Notes under the pieces: generated by a model | The model's database searches: none | What the model was told of the DNA's origin: nothing | What the model saw: the letters and a program-made list of their open reading frames with translations, nothing else | Part shown: piece by piece, positions 1-9,499 of the stretch | Numbering within the stretch: position 1 is the stretch's first letter | Layout: each line of letters opens with the position of its first letter | Translations under genes and position numbers: made by a program | DNA from: Romanomermis culicivorax | Taxonomy: Eukaryota; Nematoda; Enoplea; Mermithida; Mermithidae | NCBI GenBank assembly: GCA_963922205.1 | Contig: CAWUHX010000005.1 | Location: forward strand, 2,012,623-2,076,622 | Reading direction: 5' to 3' | DNA: 64,000 bases

Positions 1-3000
1 CTGACCTTTTCGCGGCCGAATTGTCAGTTTGAATTCGGCGAGCGCGAGTCCCCACGGAGCGATCCGAGCAGAGGGGTTAGGCTTCTCCAACACTGCTTTG
101 ACCGCGGTATGGTCAGTCTGGACGACCACTTCGTGCTGGAAGAGGTATGGTCGAAAGTGCTTGACGAAATGGACAATAGCGAGAGTTTCCAGTTCTGTAA
201 TGGAATAGTTTTTCTCAGCCGCTGTTAACCCTCGGCTGACGTACGCGACAGGATGGTCGTATCCAAGTTCGTCTAACTGGCTTAGAATCGCTCCTATCCC
301 CGAAATACTTGCATCAGTTTGAAGGTTAAAGGATTTCGAAAAGTCCGGATGGCGCAGGATAGGAGGGTTGGTCAGCAGGCGGCGGAGTTCATCGAACGCC
401 TCCTGCTGGGGTTTTGACCACTGGAAAGTAGTTTCTTTCCGTAAGAGCTTGGTGAGTGGCTCGCTGAGCCGGGCACAACCAGGGATGAAACGCCTGTAGT
501 AAGACACGAGGCCTAGGAAGGACTTGATGTCTTTGGCCTTTTGTGGAATGGGTAGGTGTTGGACGGCAGCCAGCTTGGCTTGGTCAGGTTCTAGGCCGCT
601 CTGTGAGATGCGATAGCCTAGGTACTCTACCTCTGAGTGCGAGAATTTGCACTTGCTCAGTCTGAGCTTCATTCCACCCCGGCGAAGACGGGCGAACACA
701 TCTGCCAGGCACTCAAGCATTTGGGTGTGAGAGTTCCCGAACATCAAAATGTCGTCGAGATAGGTCAGAACCGTGCGCCATTGGATTCCAGTAAGGAGGA
801 GGTCCATAAGGCGTTGAAATGTCCCCGGCGCGTTGCACAAACCGAAAGGCGAATAATTGAATTCGTAAAGTCCAATAGGCATATTAAATGCCGTCTTTTC
901 CTTATCCGCCTCGGCAATCGGGATTGACCAATAAGCGTTAGCCTGGTCAAGGGTAGTGAAATACTTCATACCCTTGAGTGTGTCGAGAATGTCATCTATC
1001 CGTGGGAGAGGGTAGACATCCTTTTTCGTGACCTCGTTAAGACCACGAAAGTCAACACACATATGGTGAGATCCGTTTTTTTTGACAGTATTAGTAGCCC
1101 ACGGTGACGTGCTTGGCCGAATAATACCTTTCTCCTGGAGCGCCTTGACCTCCTGCATGATGAGATCCTTTTCCTTAGGTGAGGACCGGTAAGGGAAACG
1201 GCGGACTGGGCGGGCATCGCCCGTGCTGATTTGGTGCTGGACGAGATCAGTGGAACCTGTGTCCTTTTCATCAAGAGCATAAAGGTCGGTGTATGCAACC
1301 AGCAGATCGAGTAAGGCTGCCCGGTCCCGAGGGGAGATGTCCGGTGAGATTACAGCCTTGGCCTCGACCCACTGACGATCGAGGATGGTGTCTGAGTCGA
1401 CCGGTGATTCCCGTGAGGGCTCACTATGCATTTGCACATGACCGATGGTCATATGCAGGTAGAGAACCACGGAATGAGTATTCGGGTTAACTACTTGAAG
1501 TGGTATGTGACCGTTGGTCACGCTACTCACGCTTCCAGCAAAATATACGTTTCTTTGAGATCCCGTGAGGTGCTTTGGGAAAAAGGCCACCTCAGGTACG
1601 TTCGTATAGATTGGTGGAACAGGTACAGTGAATCGTGTCAGGGAGCGAGGCTCCAGAATTACCAAGTCCTTCAGGGGCGAGGCGCCGCAGGCAGAAGGTG
1701 GGCTGTGGATGAGACCGTCACAGGGGATTCTACTTTCCTTGAACTGGAGGAAGGATTTCTCCCAGTTCAAGCTGACACAATTGAACTGGCCGAGGAAGTT
1801 TGTCCCAAGGACCAGTTCAGTTGAACAGTTCTCCTGTATTTGGACCTGAATCCGTTTAGAGACATCAGCCACTGTAACCGTGATATAGGCTGCTCCTAGC
1901 AGTGGGATCGGGGACCCGTTGGCTGCGATAGGATGTGCCCTGGTTGGTGAAAGTGTCAAGTTGGGCAGCTGGGCCGCTAACTTGTGGTCCAGGAGTGAGA
2001 AGACAGCTCCTGTGTGGACCAGTGCCTTTGCTTCTACCCAGTTGTTGAGGAGAACTTTGATATGGGGTGTCCGAATATCATTTGGGTAAAAAGCAGAGAC
2101 CACATGACCGGAATCAGGTGTGGTGGCACCACTAGTGTTACCGGACCGCTTTGGAATCGGCAGTCCCGTATGACGTAGTAGACCTACTAGAGCGTATCCG
2201 ATGGAGGGTTCCGGGTCATTCAGAAGGGTGGACTCATCCTGTACCGTTAGTATGTGGTTTGAGTGGTCCCTTGGGCTCTGAGTAGCTCCTAGTGATTCAA
2301 TCTCGGTGTCTGATAGCGGTGGCGCGGTTGGCAGGGGTGATGCCGGAGCATCTGAATCACTTGGCTCACGGTATCCGCCTTTCTCTAGCGTAACTGGAGA
2401 GTTTCCTGGCGGAGGTCGAGGGCAACCTGACCCGTGCAAGGTCGACAAATGACGACTTGCCCGTCTGGAAGAGGCCCGGGATCCCCTGGTTGACCCACGT
2501 GATGAGGCAATTGAGGAGGCCCGTGAGTGTGGCCGAGAGATGGACGAAGCCCTGGACCGCCATCGTGATCCCGACCTGTGTGAGCTTCGTGAGAGAGCAT
2601 GGGTGTTCTCCCACCAGGGGTCGATCTGGTCAATCTCCGGCGTGGTCAGCAGGAGGGGTAATTCTACCGCGTCCAGCCGACAAACATTACGTTGGTAGTC
2701 AAACATAATGTTCTTGAACTGTTCTAAGAAGTCCAGTCCGAGTATGAGGTCAACAGGTGCCCAGAAGGGAGACGTAGTCTTGCACACATGGAGATGTATA
2801 TCGATCCGTGTGTTCGGCTGGCGGTTTCCGGGCAACATGATTTCATATGGTCCCGAAAGGATGGTATGAATGGCTTTACCATTGATGCTCATCAATGGGT
2901 TAAAGTCGTGATGTTGCTGGAACGCCATGACCGCCTTCGGACTTTCTTTAGCCAAGGCCTTATGGAGACCTTGGCTAATGATAGTGCGAGGGCAACCCGT

Positions 3001-3057
3001 GTCAAGGAAAGCAGGAGTTTCCTTGGTATCCAGCAGCATGACGAAACACGGTGTGAT
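1..3057 (-). CDS. pol: Pol: protease, protease-like domain, RT and RNase H (runs off left edge)
   Basis: Open without a stop from the codon after UGA 3060-3058 to base 1 (1,019 codons), in the same frame as gag and env. First in-frame ATG is at 3039. Domains in order: retropepsin 1 with LDTGC at about 3006-2995 and LILGLDF near 2685; an Arg/Ser-rich linker (about 2595-2450); retropepsin-like 2 with VHTGA at 2019-2005 and LVLGTNF near 1810; reverse transcriptase (CVDFRGLN near 1050, YLDD at 762-751, FLGLVSYYRRFIPG near 500); RNase H (LQTDASISGIGA near 320, TELETLAIVHF near 200, QTDHTAV near 110). RT and RNase H catalytic Asp residues are present. Integrase must lie beyond the window. Standard pol follows gag directly, whereas here env intervenes. 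Confidence 0.92.
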   Translation of the reverse strand, partial: MTPCFVMLLDTKETPAFLDTGCPRTIISQGLHKALAKESPKAVMAFQQHHDFNPLMSINGKAIHTILSGPYEIMLPGNRQPNTRIDIHLHVCKTTSPFWAPVDLILGLDFLEQFKNIMFDYQRNVCRLDAVELPLLLTTPEIDQIDPWWENTHALSRSSHRSGSRWRSRASSISRPHSRASSIASSRGSTRGSRASSRRASRHLSTLHGSGCPRPPPGNSPVTLEKGGYREPSDSDAPASPLPTAPPLSDTEIESLGATQSPRDHSNHILTVQDESTLLNDPEPSIGYALVGLLRHTGLPIPKRSGNTSGATTPDSGHVVSAFYPNDIRTPHIKVLLNNWVEAKALVHTGAVFSLLDHKLAAQLPNLTLSPTRAHPIAANGSPIPLLGAAYITVTVADVSKRIQVQIQENCSTELVLGTNFLGQFNCVSLNWEKSFLQFKESRIPCDGLIHSPPSACGASPLKDLVILEPRSLTRFTVPVPPIYTNVPEVAFFPKHLTGSQRNVYFAGSVSSVTNGHIPLQVVNPNTHSVVLYLHMTIGHVQMHSEPSRESPVDSDTILDRQWVEAKAVISPDISPRDRAALLDLLVAYTDLYALDEKDTGSTDLVQHQISTGDARPVRRFPYRSSPKEKDLIMQEVKALQEKGIIRPSTSPWATNTVKKNGSHHMCVDFRGLNEVTKKDVYPLPRIDDILDTLKGMKYFTTLDQANAYWSIPIAEADKEKTAFNMPIGLYEFNYSPFGLCNAPGTFQRLMDLLLTGIQWRTVLTYLDDILMFGNSHTQMLECLADVFARLRRGGMKLRLSKCKFSHSEVEYLGYRISQSGLEPDQAKLAAVQHLPIPQKAKDIKSFLGLVSYYRRFIPGCARLSEPLTKLLRKETTFQWSKPQQEAFDELRRLLTNPPILRHPDFSKSFNLQTDASISGIGAILSQLDELGYDHPVAYVSRGLTAAEKNYSITELETLAIVHFVKHFRPYLFQHEVVVQTDHTAVKAVLEKPNPSARIAPWGLALAEFKLTIRPRKGQ

Positions 3058-3060
3058 TCA
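3058..3060 (-). other. In-frame UGA separating env from pol
   Basis: The last env codon is followed by TGA ATC ACA, then the same frame runs straight into protease. This is the only stop in the frame from 7548 to 1. It may be read through (as in gammaretroviral gag-pol, which uses UAG), bypassed by starting at ATG 3039, or just a normal terminator with pol made from another mRNA. Confidence 0.9.
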
Positions 3061-4932
3061 GTCAAGCTGGGAGGGCATATCGTTTTGCACGTAGTGAAAC
3101 CTGATCCAGCGTTGGACTTTGCAGTAAAGACCCAATGGGGAGAAATGGCTAACAAACCTGACCTGTTTGCTCCGCAGATGGTAGCTGAGATAATAGGATA
3201 CACCAAGATAGGCAAGGTATCCGATACCGATCAGCACTGTCAGGGTAATTAGGATGTTAAAGATCAACTGGACCGGCCCGCTCAGGACAGCATGCAAGCC
3301 CTGGGCTAGGGTGTGTTGTTGACCCGTAATAACATGGTTTGCTGCCAGACTGACAACTTCCAGGGAGGCCTTGATGTCGGTTCCTACCCCTGCAAAGGCC
3401 TGGTAGATAGTGTCTGGTTGCAGGGATAGGCCAGCGGTAAAGTTTACCAGCTGGTTGAGTACCGCTTCAATTTGCTCAGTCTTGTAAACGTACTGTTTAA
3501 AGAAGTCAAAGTTTGAAGGGGTCATCACCAACTGGTCATGGAAGAGCGCCGGTGCCTCAAAGTGAGTGATGTTGAAACGCTGTTTCCAGAAGAGTTCCAG
3601 TGGGATGTGGATCACATGGACCGCGCCAGACTCAGTAAACCAGCCCGAGCAATTTCGGAGAATCCCTGTAAAGTGGTGATGACACGGCACAATTGGGCTA
3701 GATTTAATGAGATCTGGACCACCGGGGGTGGCGAAGTAGATGGTGCCGCCGACCTGTACAGGAAAGTACTTGTAGCAAACGTTTCTCACCCGGTACAAGT
3801 GGTAAACGTAGGTGGCGTTGACCTTCTGACACGGCCATATTGTCAGTGCATCGCCTGTGAATTCGGCCGTCAGGTCATTCCTCTGGAGGAATGCCCGGGC
3901 ACCCAAGGTAGGGTCGAAGCGAAGCAACTGCCAAGTCAGATCAAGATAGCGTTGAGCGTGAGAGCAGAGCTCAAGCCACGTGAACCGGAAACCGTTAATT
4001 TCCGACTCCTTGATCTGCTGAGCCAGGTAGTTCAATTTGGCATTGACAGGATCGGGACATGTGTCCTTTGCCAATTTGAACAAGTTTTGGGTCAAATTGT
4101 ATCTCCCCTGGATGCAAAGGAGAAGACCCTGATCCGTCCAGACTGTGGTGGAACGTAGTTCTGGGCACAGTTGGAAGACGCGGGAGTTTCCCGGGATCTT
4201 GAGGGCAACCTGTAGGTCATCAATGATGATGTGGTTCGCTGACATGGACGCAGTGTAATTTCCCTTGGGGTGATAATGACACCGCCTCGTGAAGTTTTGT
4301 GCAGGCCAGACAATGACCCCGTCCAGAGTAGTGCACTGGCCTGCAGTGGGGCTGCATCCACCTACATTGCCTAAGGTGCTTAGGGCCGTAGTGCCGTCCC
4401 ACGAAGCGACTTGTCCCTCCTCGATGAAGAGGTTAGTCACTGTCTTGCAGACGTCGCTGCAACACCATTCGTACATCACTTCCAATGTTTGGTTTGTGCT
4501 ATAAAAGCCAGGGCGAATGCGGACAAGTTTTTGTGAACCAAACATCTTAGTGCGATGTGCTAGCGTGCATGCCACAGGCGCTAAGTGCTGAGTGGTAATG
4601 ACGTCTGCAGTAATGCCCCTAGAGCCGAAGAAACCAGTGTTGGTGCAGACTTTGCGGGTGCGCAATGTGCATTCCCACGCTGTGTTTGTAATCGGGTCTG
4701 AGCTAGGGACATACACCGTAACATTCATGCGCCGCGGGCTCCATGAAGATTGCGGCGGTTTACACTCTACACGTTGGGGTAACTCAAGTGGATGTCTGCT
4801 TCTTGAGAGACCACAAAATTGATACTGAGCCGCCGGTGCTGACAAACTCACCCCTAGAAACAGTGATGTTACCAAGGTCAATTTTATTATCGAAAACAAC
4901 TGTACAAACGTGATTTGTAAGTGTTCACACAT
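3058..4932 (-). CDS. env: Envelope-like membrane glycoprotein
   Basis: 624 residues from ATG 4932. Seen: N-terminal hydrophobic signal (LTLVTSLFLGVSLSAPA), a cysteine-rich ectodomain with many N-glycosylation sequons (NVT, NQT, NFT, NYT, NLT, NAT, NCS, NIT), a membrane span near the C-terminus (ILITLTVLIGIGYLAYLGV) and a tail of about 40 residues. This is a type I viral-style glycoprotein. I cannot assign the fusion-protein class; the Cys-rich layout might suit chuvirus-like glycoproteins but that is a guess. An acceptor-like pyrimidine tract plus AG at 4949-4948 lies just before the ATG, suggesting a spliced env mRNA. It is in frame with gag upstream and protease downstream, which no standard retroelement has. 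Confidence 0.75.
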   Translation of the reverse strand: MCEHLQITFVQLFSIIKLTLVTSLFLGVSLSAPAAQYQFCGLSRSRHPLELPQRVECKPPQSSWSPRRMNVTVYVPSSDPITNTAWECTLRTRKVCTNTGFFGSRGITADVITTQHLAPVACTLAHRTKMFGSQKLVRIRPGFYSTNQTLEVMYEWCCSDVCKTVTNLFIEEGQVASWDGTTALSTLGNVGGCSPTAGQCTTLDGVIVWPAQNFTRRCHYHPKGNYTASMSANHIIIDDLQVALKIPGNSRVFQLCPELRSTTVWTDQGLLLCIQGRYNLTQNLFKLAKDTCPDPVNAKLNYLAQQIKESEINGFRFTWLELCSHAQRYLDLTWQLLRFDPTLGARAFLQRNDLTAEFTGDALTIWPCQKVNATYVYHLYRVRNVCYKYFPVQVGGTIYFATPGGPDLIKSSPIVPCHHHFTGILRNCSGWFTESGAVHVIHIPLELFWKQRFNITHFEAPALFHDQLVMTPSNFDFFKQYVYKTEQIEAVLNQLVNFTAGLSLQPDTIYQAFAGVGTDIKASLEVVSLAANHVITGQQHTLAQGLHAVLSGPVQLIFNILITLTVLIGIGYLAYLGVSYYLSYHLRSKQVRFVSHFSPLGLYCKVQRWIRFHYVQNDMPSQLD

Positions 4933-4947
4933 TTTCACAAATCTGGC

Positions 4948-4962
4948 CTGAGGGGCAGTGTC
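4948..4962 (-). promoter_or_regulatory. Candidate splice acceptor for env mRNA
   Basis: The minus strand reads TGACACTGCCCCTCAG, ending at 4948, 16 bases before the env ATG and just inside the end of X. A pyrimidine-rich tract with CAG at this place fits a subgenomic env transcript. The donor is not identified. Confidence 0.4.
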
Positions 4963-5800
4963 AGATTTCTTCTTCGTCGCTGTCAGACGAGATGGGTTCC
5001 TGACCGGGGAAATTGAGAACCAATCCACCACAAGGGTGGATTTCCCGGAGGATACCGATTTTTGGCGACCGTGGGGCGACTGCTGTTGGGAATGGAGATT
5101 CCTCAACAATGCTGACATCTTCGTTAACCGGATGTAAGGTCTCCTCGACGGCCATATGTTCGACGACGGGCGACTTGGTCGCAGCGGTCGGAGATGTCTC
5201 TCGGGCTGGTGCCGGCGATTTGGCTTGGGCTGTTGCCGACGATGTGTTTTGGGCTGGTGCCGACAGTGGACTTTGGGCTGGTGCCGACGTTGTGGTTTGG
5301 GCTGTTGCCGGCAGTGTAGGATCATTTGCGGGTTCCTTGGCCGGGGGCGAGGAAACGGTAATGTCCATTTTTGTTGGCGATGTTGCGGCAACAGGTGGCG
5401 CTGCTGTCGGTGATGTAGCAGCGACAGCAGGCAGGAGGATCCGACTGGCCTGTTCGACTGCTCAGCGGACGGCATCGACGGAAGGCGAGGATGGCTCCCC
5501 ATCCAATAAGAACTTCTCGACGGGCGAGATTGTGATAGTCCCATTGGCAATGAACTTGAGTGCCCGTCGGGCGACGTGGGGTTGTAAGAGTCGCATTGAT
5601 ACAGGTGCCGCGAGCACCACGTCAGCAGCCGTGAGCGCTTCGACATGCAATGGCTCGTTGAGCAGAGTCCACGGCAAATGCGGGTATTTCTTGGCCAGGT
5701 CAACTGACCAGATGGCCAACATCGCGTCTTGGACGGGTGATCGCGCTGTGAACAAGAAATCAATAGAGTCGTGGACTGAGATAGATTTCTGGTTCCTACT
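4961..5800 (-). CDS. Region X: -1-frame reading frame(s) between gag and env
   Basis: In the -1 frame relative to gag the DNA is open from 5800, with first ATG at 5755, a UGA at 5464-5462, then open again to UGA 4963-4961. The first half looks like a folded domain ([20 protein letters not shown], then [25 protein letters not shown]). The second is Ala/Pro/Thr-rich with repeated SAPAQ-like units and an acidic end (SSDSDEEEI). Its composition is more protein-like than the gag-frame reading here, which is an R/S/P/H-rich stretch. It could be a frameshifted Gag C-terminus, one or two accessory proteins, or a broken gene. I recognise no family. Confidence 0.5.
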
Positions 5801-7548
5801 CTAGGATCACCTGAAGAAGGTAGTATACCTGACAAATTCATGGGCTCGACCTGGTCGAGGACTTCCATAGCCGAATCCGTTGGGATCGAAGGCAGTGGTC
5901 CTGGAGGGACGATGCGGGCCGGTGGCACCGGAGACGTCGTGTTTACCGCTGGAGCTGGCTCGGCAGTCGTGGTTTTACGGATGCAATACGATGCGAGGAT
6001 GTTAGCCTGGCCAACAAACTGCGGTGTCGTCGAGGGGTCCAGAGTGACCGGCATTGCATACTTTGGTGGTGGTGGTGGCAGCGGTATGTCCGATACATTT
6101 ATCGGTACGGGTACCTGGGCTGCTTGGACCACTGAAAATCCAATACTGATTACGCAGACAGGATAACACTGTTGTGAAGAATCTGTCAGGTGTTCAGCAA
6201 GTGCCTCATCATCCAGATCAAGGGGATCTGGATGGGGAGGGCCATCGGTAGCCCCAACGGCATTGTTGCGAGGTATGGGCTGCGGATATTGGTTTCCCAT
6301 CCCGTTAGGAGGGTGATAACCATTTCTCTGATTATACACATTTGTCCCCTGGGAAGAATAACCAGTATTTTGGTAGTCATTCTCACCCGTGTTTGCCGGA
6401 TTGTGCTGCGGACAGGCAGTTGATCGGTGCACTTGCACTTGACGACAATGAGGGCATGGCCTGTCACATCGGTCCATGGGGTGGGCACGTGTACGGCAAA
6501 AATAACAGTGACCTCCGTTAGCGGTGTTGTTACTGGGAGTGGTACCGGTGGGACGCTGGGCCCCGCAGTCGGCGTCGCTATGTGTACACAGTCCGTGGAA
6601 GGAGCACGTTTGAAGGTGTGCTCCCGACGAGCGTCGCCCGGCGGACTGATTTGGTGTCGACGGCTGTGGAGGCGGTGTCTGTTGGATTGGCGGGGGTGCA
6701 CGTTGCTGGGCCGTGAGCTTCGCTACGTGGGCCGTGAGCCTGGCCATTTCCTGTTTCAAGCGGCGAACCTCATCGGCGGAGGATGACGACGTTGGAGCAT
6801 TGCTCTGACGACCGTTTGCGCTTCTGTTAGGCATATCGGGATTATATCCGGCGTGTTTAGGTTCTGAAGAGAAAACGGCGTTAGATGGAGCAGTGTACGG
6901 GATCTCGTCCCGAAAGATTTGGGATTCTGCGTAACAGGCTGCCTTGAGTGTCTCTTCAAGAGTCGTGAACTCCCTAAACTTGATACTATCTCGGAGGACC
7001 GGCTTCAGTCCTCGCAGAAAGATAGGTTTGATGATAGAATCTCGGACATCCGTCGCGAGATCTGGATACGCTACCCTGGATAGTCTCTTGAGGTGCTCAA
7101 GGTAGACTATCGCGGACTCTGTCGGTTTCTGCAGTCGATCTTGGATCAGCTGCTGATGCAGATCAGAGTCGCGCCCTACCGGAAAATCTCTCCGTAGAAA
7201 AGCCGTAAACTCTTCGTAGCGGGTAGGTATTGGAGTGCTGCTGCTAAGGTCCCGGTAGGAGGCGAGAGCAGGACCCGTGAGGCATGACTCCAGAAAGGAG
7301 ATTTTATATGCATGATCCGTTTCGCTTACACCCTGGAGTGTAAAGAAACGAGTAAGATGCGACATAAAATCGGTGATAGACTCACCAAAAGCACCGGAGA
7401 AGGTGGGAGGGGCCATAAAGCTGGACACGGGAGGGTGCCTCCGACCATTCATGGCCTCTAACTTTTGGTTGAGGGGTCCAAGAGCATTCTCAAATGCTGC
7501 CTGGACTTTGTTCTCGATCTGTGAAGGGAGATCAGCTTCCGACTTCAT
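5795..7548 (-). CDS. gag: Gag polyprotein (capsid and nucleocapsid)
   Basis: Structural protein that would package the element RNA. Residues about 45-235 follow the Ty3/gypsy retrotransposon gag pattern: a PPTFSG start, an [11 protein letters not shown] helix, then [15 protein letters not shown] and [13 protein letters not shown]. Two CCHC zinc knuckles lie near residues 348-380, of form CX2CX4HX4C and CX2CX5HX4C. A proline-rich tail with PPPPP follows. There is no stop where gag should end: the frame stays open into the region overlapped by X and on into env (total 1,496 codons, 7548 to 3058). I take the functional gag end to be near 5800, where the protein quality drops and the -1 frame becomes good. 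The start is the first ATG, but the frame is open about 55 codons further upstream. Confidence 0.85.
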
Positions 7549-9499
7549 GTCCGAGGGTTCGTTTTCCCGTAAGGTGGTTAGAACAGACGTCCTTGCCCGT
7601 GAAGCAATTAAGTCAAATTGAATAGAGAGCGGCTCACTGGTCTGTACAGGCTGGGTACTGAGACGGCAGGAACGACGGGGTGTCTCTATTGTGTAAAATG
7701 AAAGTGAGTACTACTTTTGAATTCGCGGCGAAAGAGCGCGTGAATTCGGGAAACGCGTGCGCGACGGCGTTTGTGACGTAAACTTGATTTAGCTTAAGAC
7801 TAGCGACCACGAAAAGGGAGCTAGAATGGAATAGGATTATAAGATGTAAGATCAGAGTACATCAGGGTGACGCAGAAGGGAATTTATCTGGTCGCCCGTG
7901 ATGGACAGAGGCATGGCCTGAGGTATGGGGGAATCGATCCCGACCAAAATGTAGAGTTGGGGCCTGGACCCGGCAATGGCAATAGCTGAAGAGGACAGAG
8001 GATCATGTAGAAAGGAGAGAAGAGGCGGTTTTTCCTGCCGAGAAAATAAGTTGACGGATGAGCCCGCTCAGGAGGGATTTTTCCTGGAGGCTCGACCGCT
8101 GTACTAGTTTACAAACCTTGGGGCGAGGCGGACTCGTAGCCGGCAAGATCCTACTCACCAGGAGTAGCGCATAAAGTGGCATAAGGTGAAAAGGATGGGG
8201 TCAACTGAAAATGAACTTAAGAGGGAGCAATAAATAGGGACAAAACTAATTTACAAACCCAGTTACGCAAAGGGGGTCGCGCAGTTACGCAACGGGCCTC
8301 ACTCGCCAGGAGCGATTGAGATCTCTGCATAGTGAGATGGACTATACAGGAGGTTCCGTGTTGGATGACATTCGCAAGTAACTTACAGCCGTGTCCGAAA
8401 CGGGAGCCCGCATTCCGAACAGAACGGACACTCTCCAGGAGTATTATACACAGCTGGTGGCCGGGTTTGCCGATCACTGAGATGAAGTGAGGTTCGCAGG
8501 TCACACAGTAGAAGAGGGAAGGAGCACGGGTACCAAGGGTGCTATTCTGACACACTCAGTCAGTAAAATGAAATACTCTGGATGTTTTGAGGGCGCACCC
8601 GAAAACATCTAAGCGATCACGGGTACAAGGTGTCCCTGGTTGAATATGAGTGTAAAATAACTGAGGCGGACGCAGTTATGTATCGAGGCGTACTCAATAC
8701 CTTCGCTGAGGCGGACTCAACGGTGCCTATTATTTACATGACTAACAGGGGGGTGGACCGCGGAGGCGGACTCTGGGTCAGTGGCGACTCTAGCGCGGGC
8801 ATCGTTAAGCCAGTTAACGAAGGCGTTCGAGTGAATGGAATATGACAGGGGGTCCTATACACTCTAGGCCCAACCGGAGGCTGTGCCGCGGTCCCTTGGG
8901 AACCACTACGGCGGGGACACTAAAGAAGATCTATGTATGACAGCTCGATGAGATGAAAGAGAATGAGTGAATTTAGATAAGAAATTTACAAGAAGATTGC
9001 CGAACCCTTGCAGACGTCAGACACAGGCAGTACCAACTGCAAATGCCTGCTGCCTGCCCGAGTCAGACAACCAACCCAGCTGAGGCCGAGTGTGACTCGT
9101 TCAAACCTGCAGTTAAAGCTTGAAAACAGCCACGTGCTGATCAACAGTGCCGCTACCCGGGCGGACAACCTGATCAGTACGCAGGCTGGTGAGCATCTCA
9201 GGTGGTGTATATATGTGGACTGATGTTTCCCAGGCATCAGCCCCCAGACACACACAAACCCTTGGACAAGAGAGGTAGGTGATAGGACCATGCGCCAGCG
9301 ACCACCTACAACTCAAGTGGAATACTCATAGGGCCGACAGTAACCTGGTGCGGACGTCAAAAGGTAGGGGTATGAACCAACACATGACCTTGGTGCTGAC
9401 TGCAGGTGCCTGGGATAAGAGCATTCAAGTATCATGTCGCAGTTGCGGACGCCAGGGGTGCGTGCCTAAGGCCGACAGAACCCCTGCAGTAGCACGTAA

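Noticed and set aside
1-3060. Treating the UGA and HTG as proof that the element is dead
   Set aside because: The rest of the 2,500-codon frame is intact, so single differences may be functional; kept as findings instead.
3538-4158. 206-codon plus-strand frame
   Set aside because: Antisense shadow of env; the minus frame has signal peptide, sequons and TM.
5013-5804. 263-codon plus-strand frame rich in Gly/Ala/Trp/Val
   Set aside because: Antisense of region X, whose PAQ-type repeats give the apparent pattern.
8217-9291. 100-112-codon frames in the retroelement leader
   Set aside because: No similarity to any element protein; overlapping frames on both strands and GC-rich repeats explain them.
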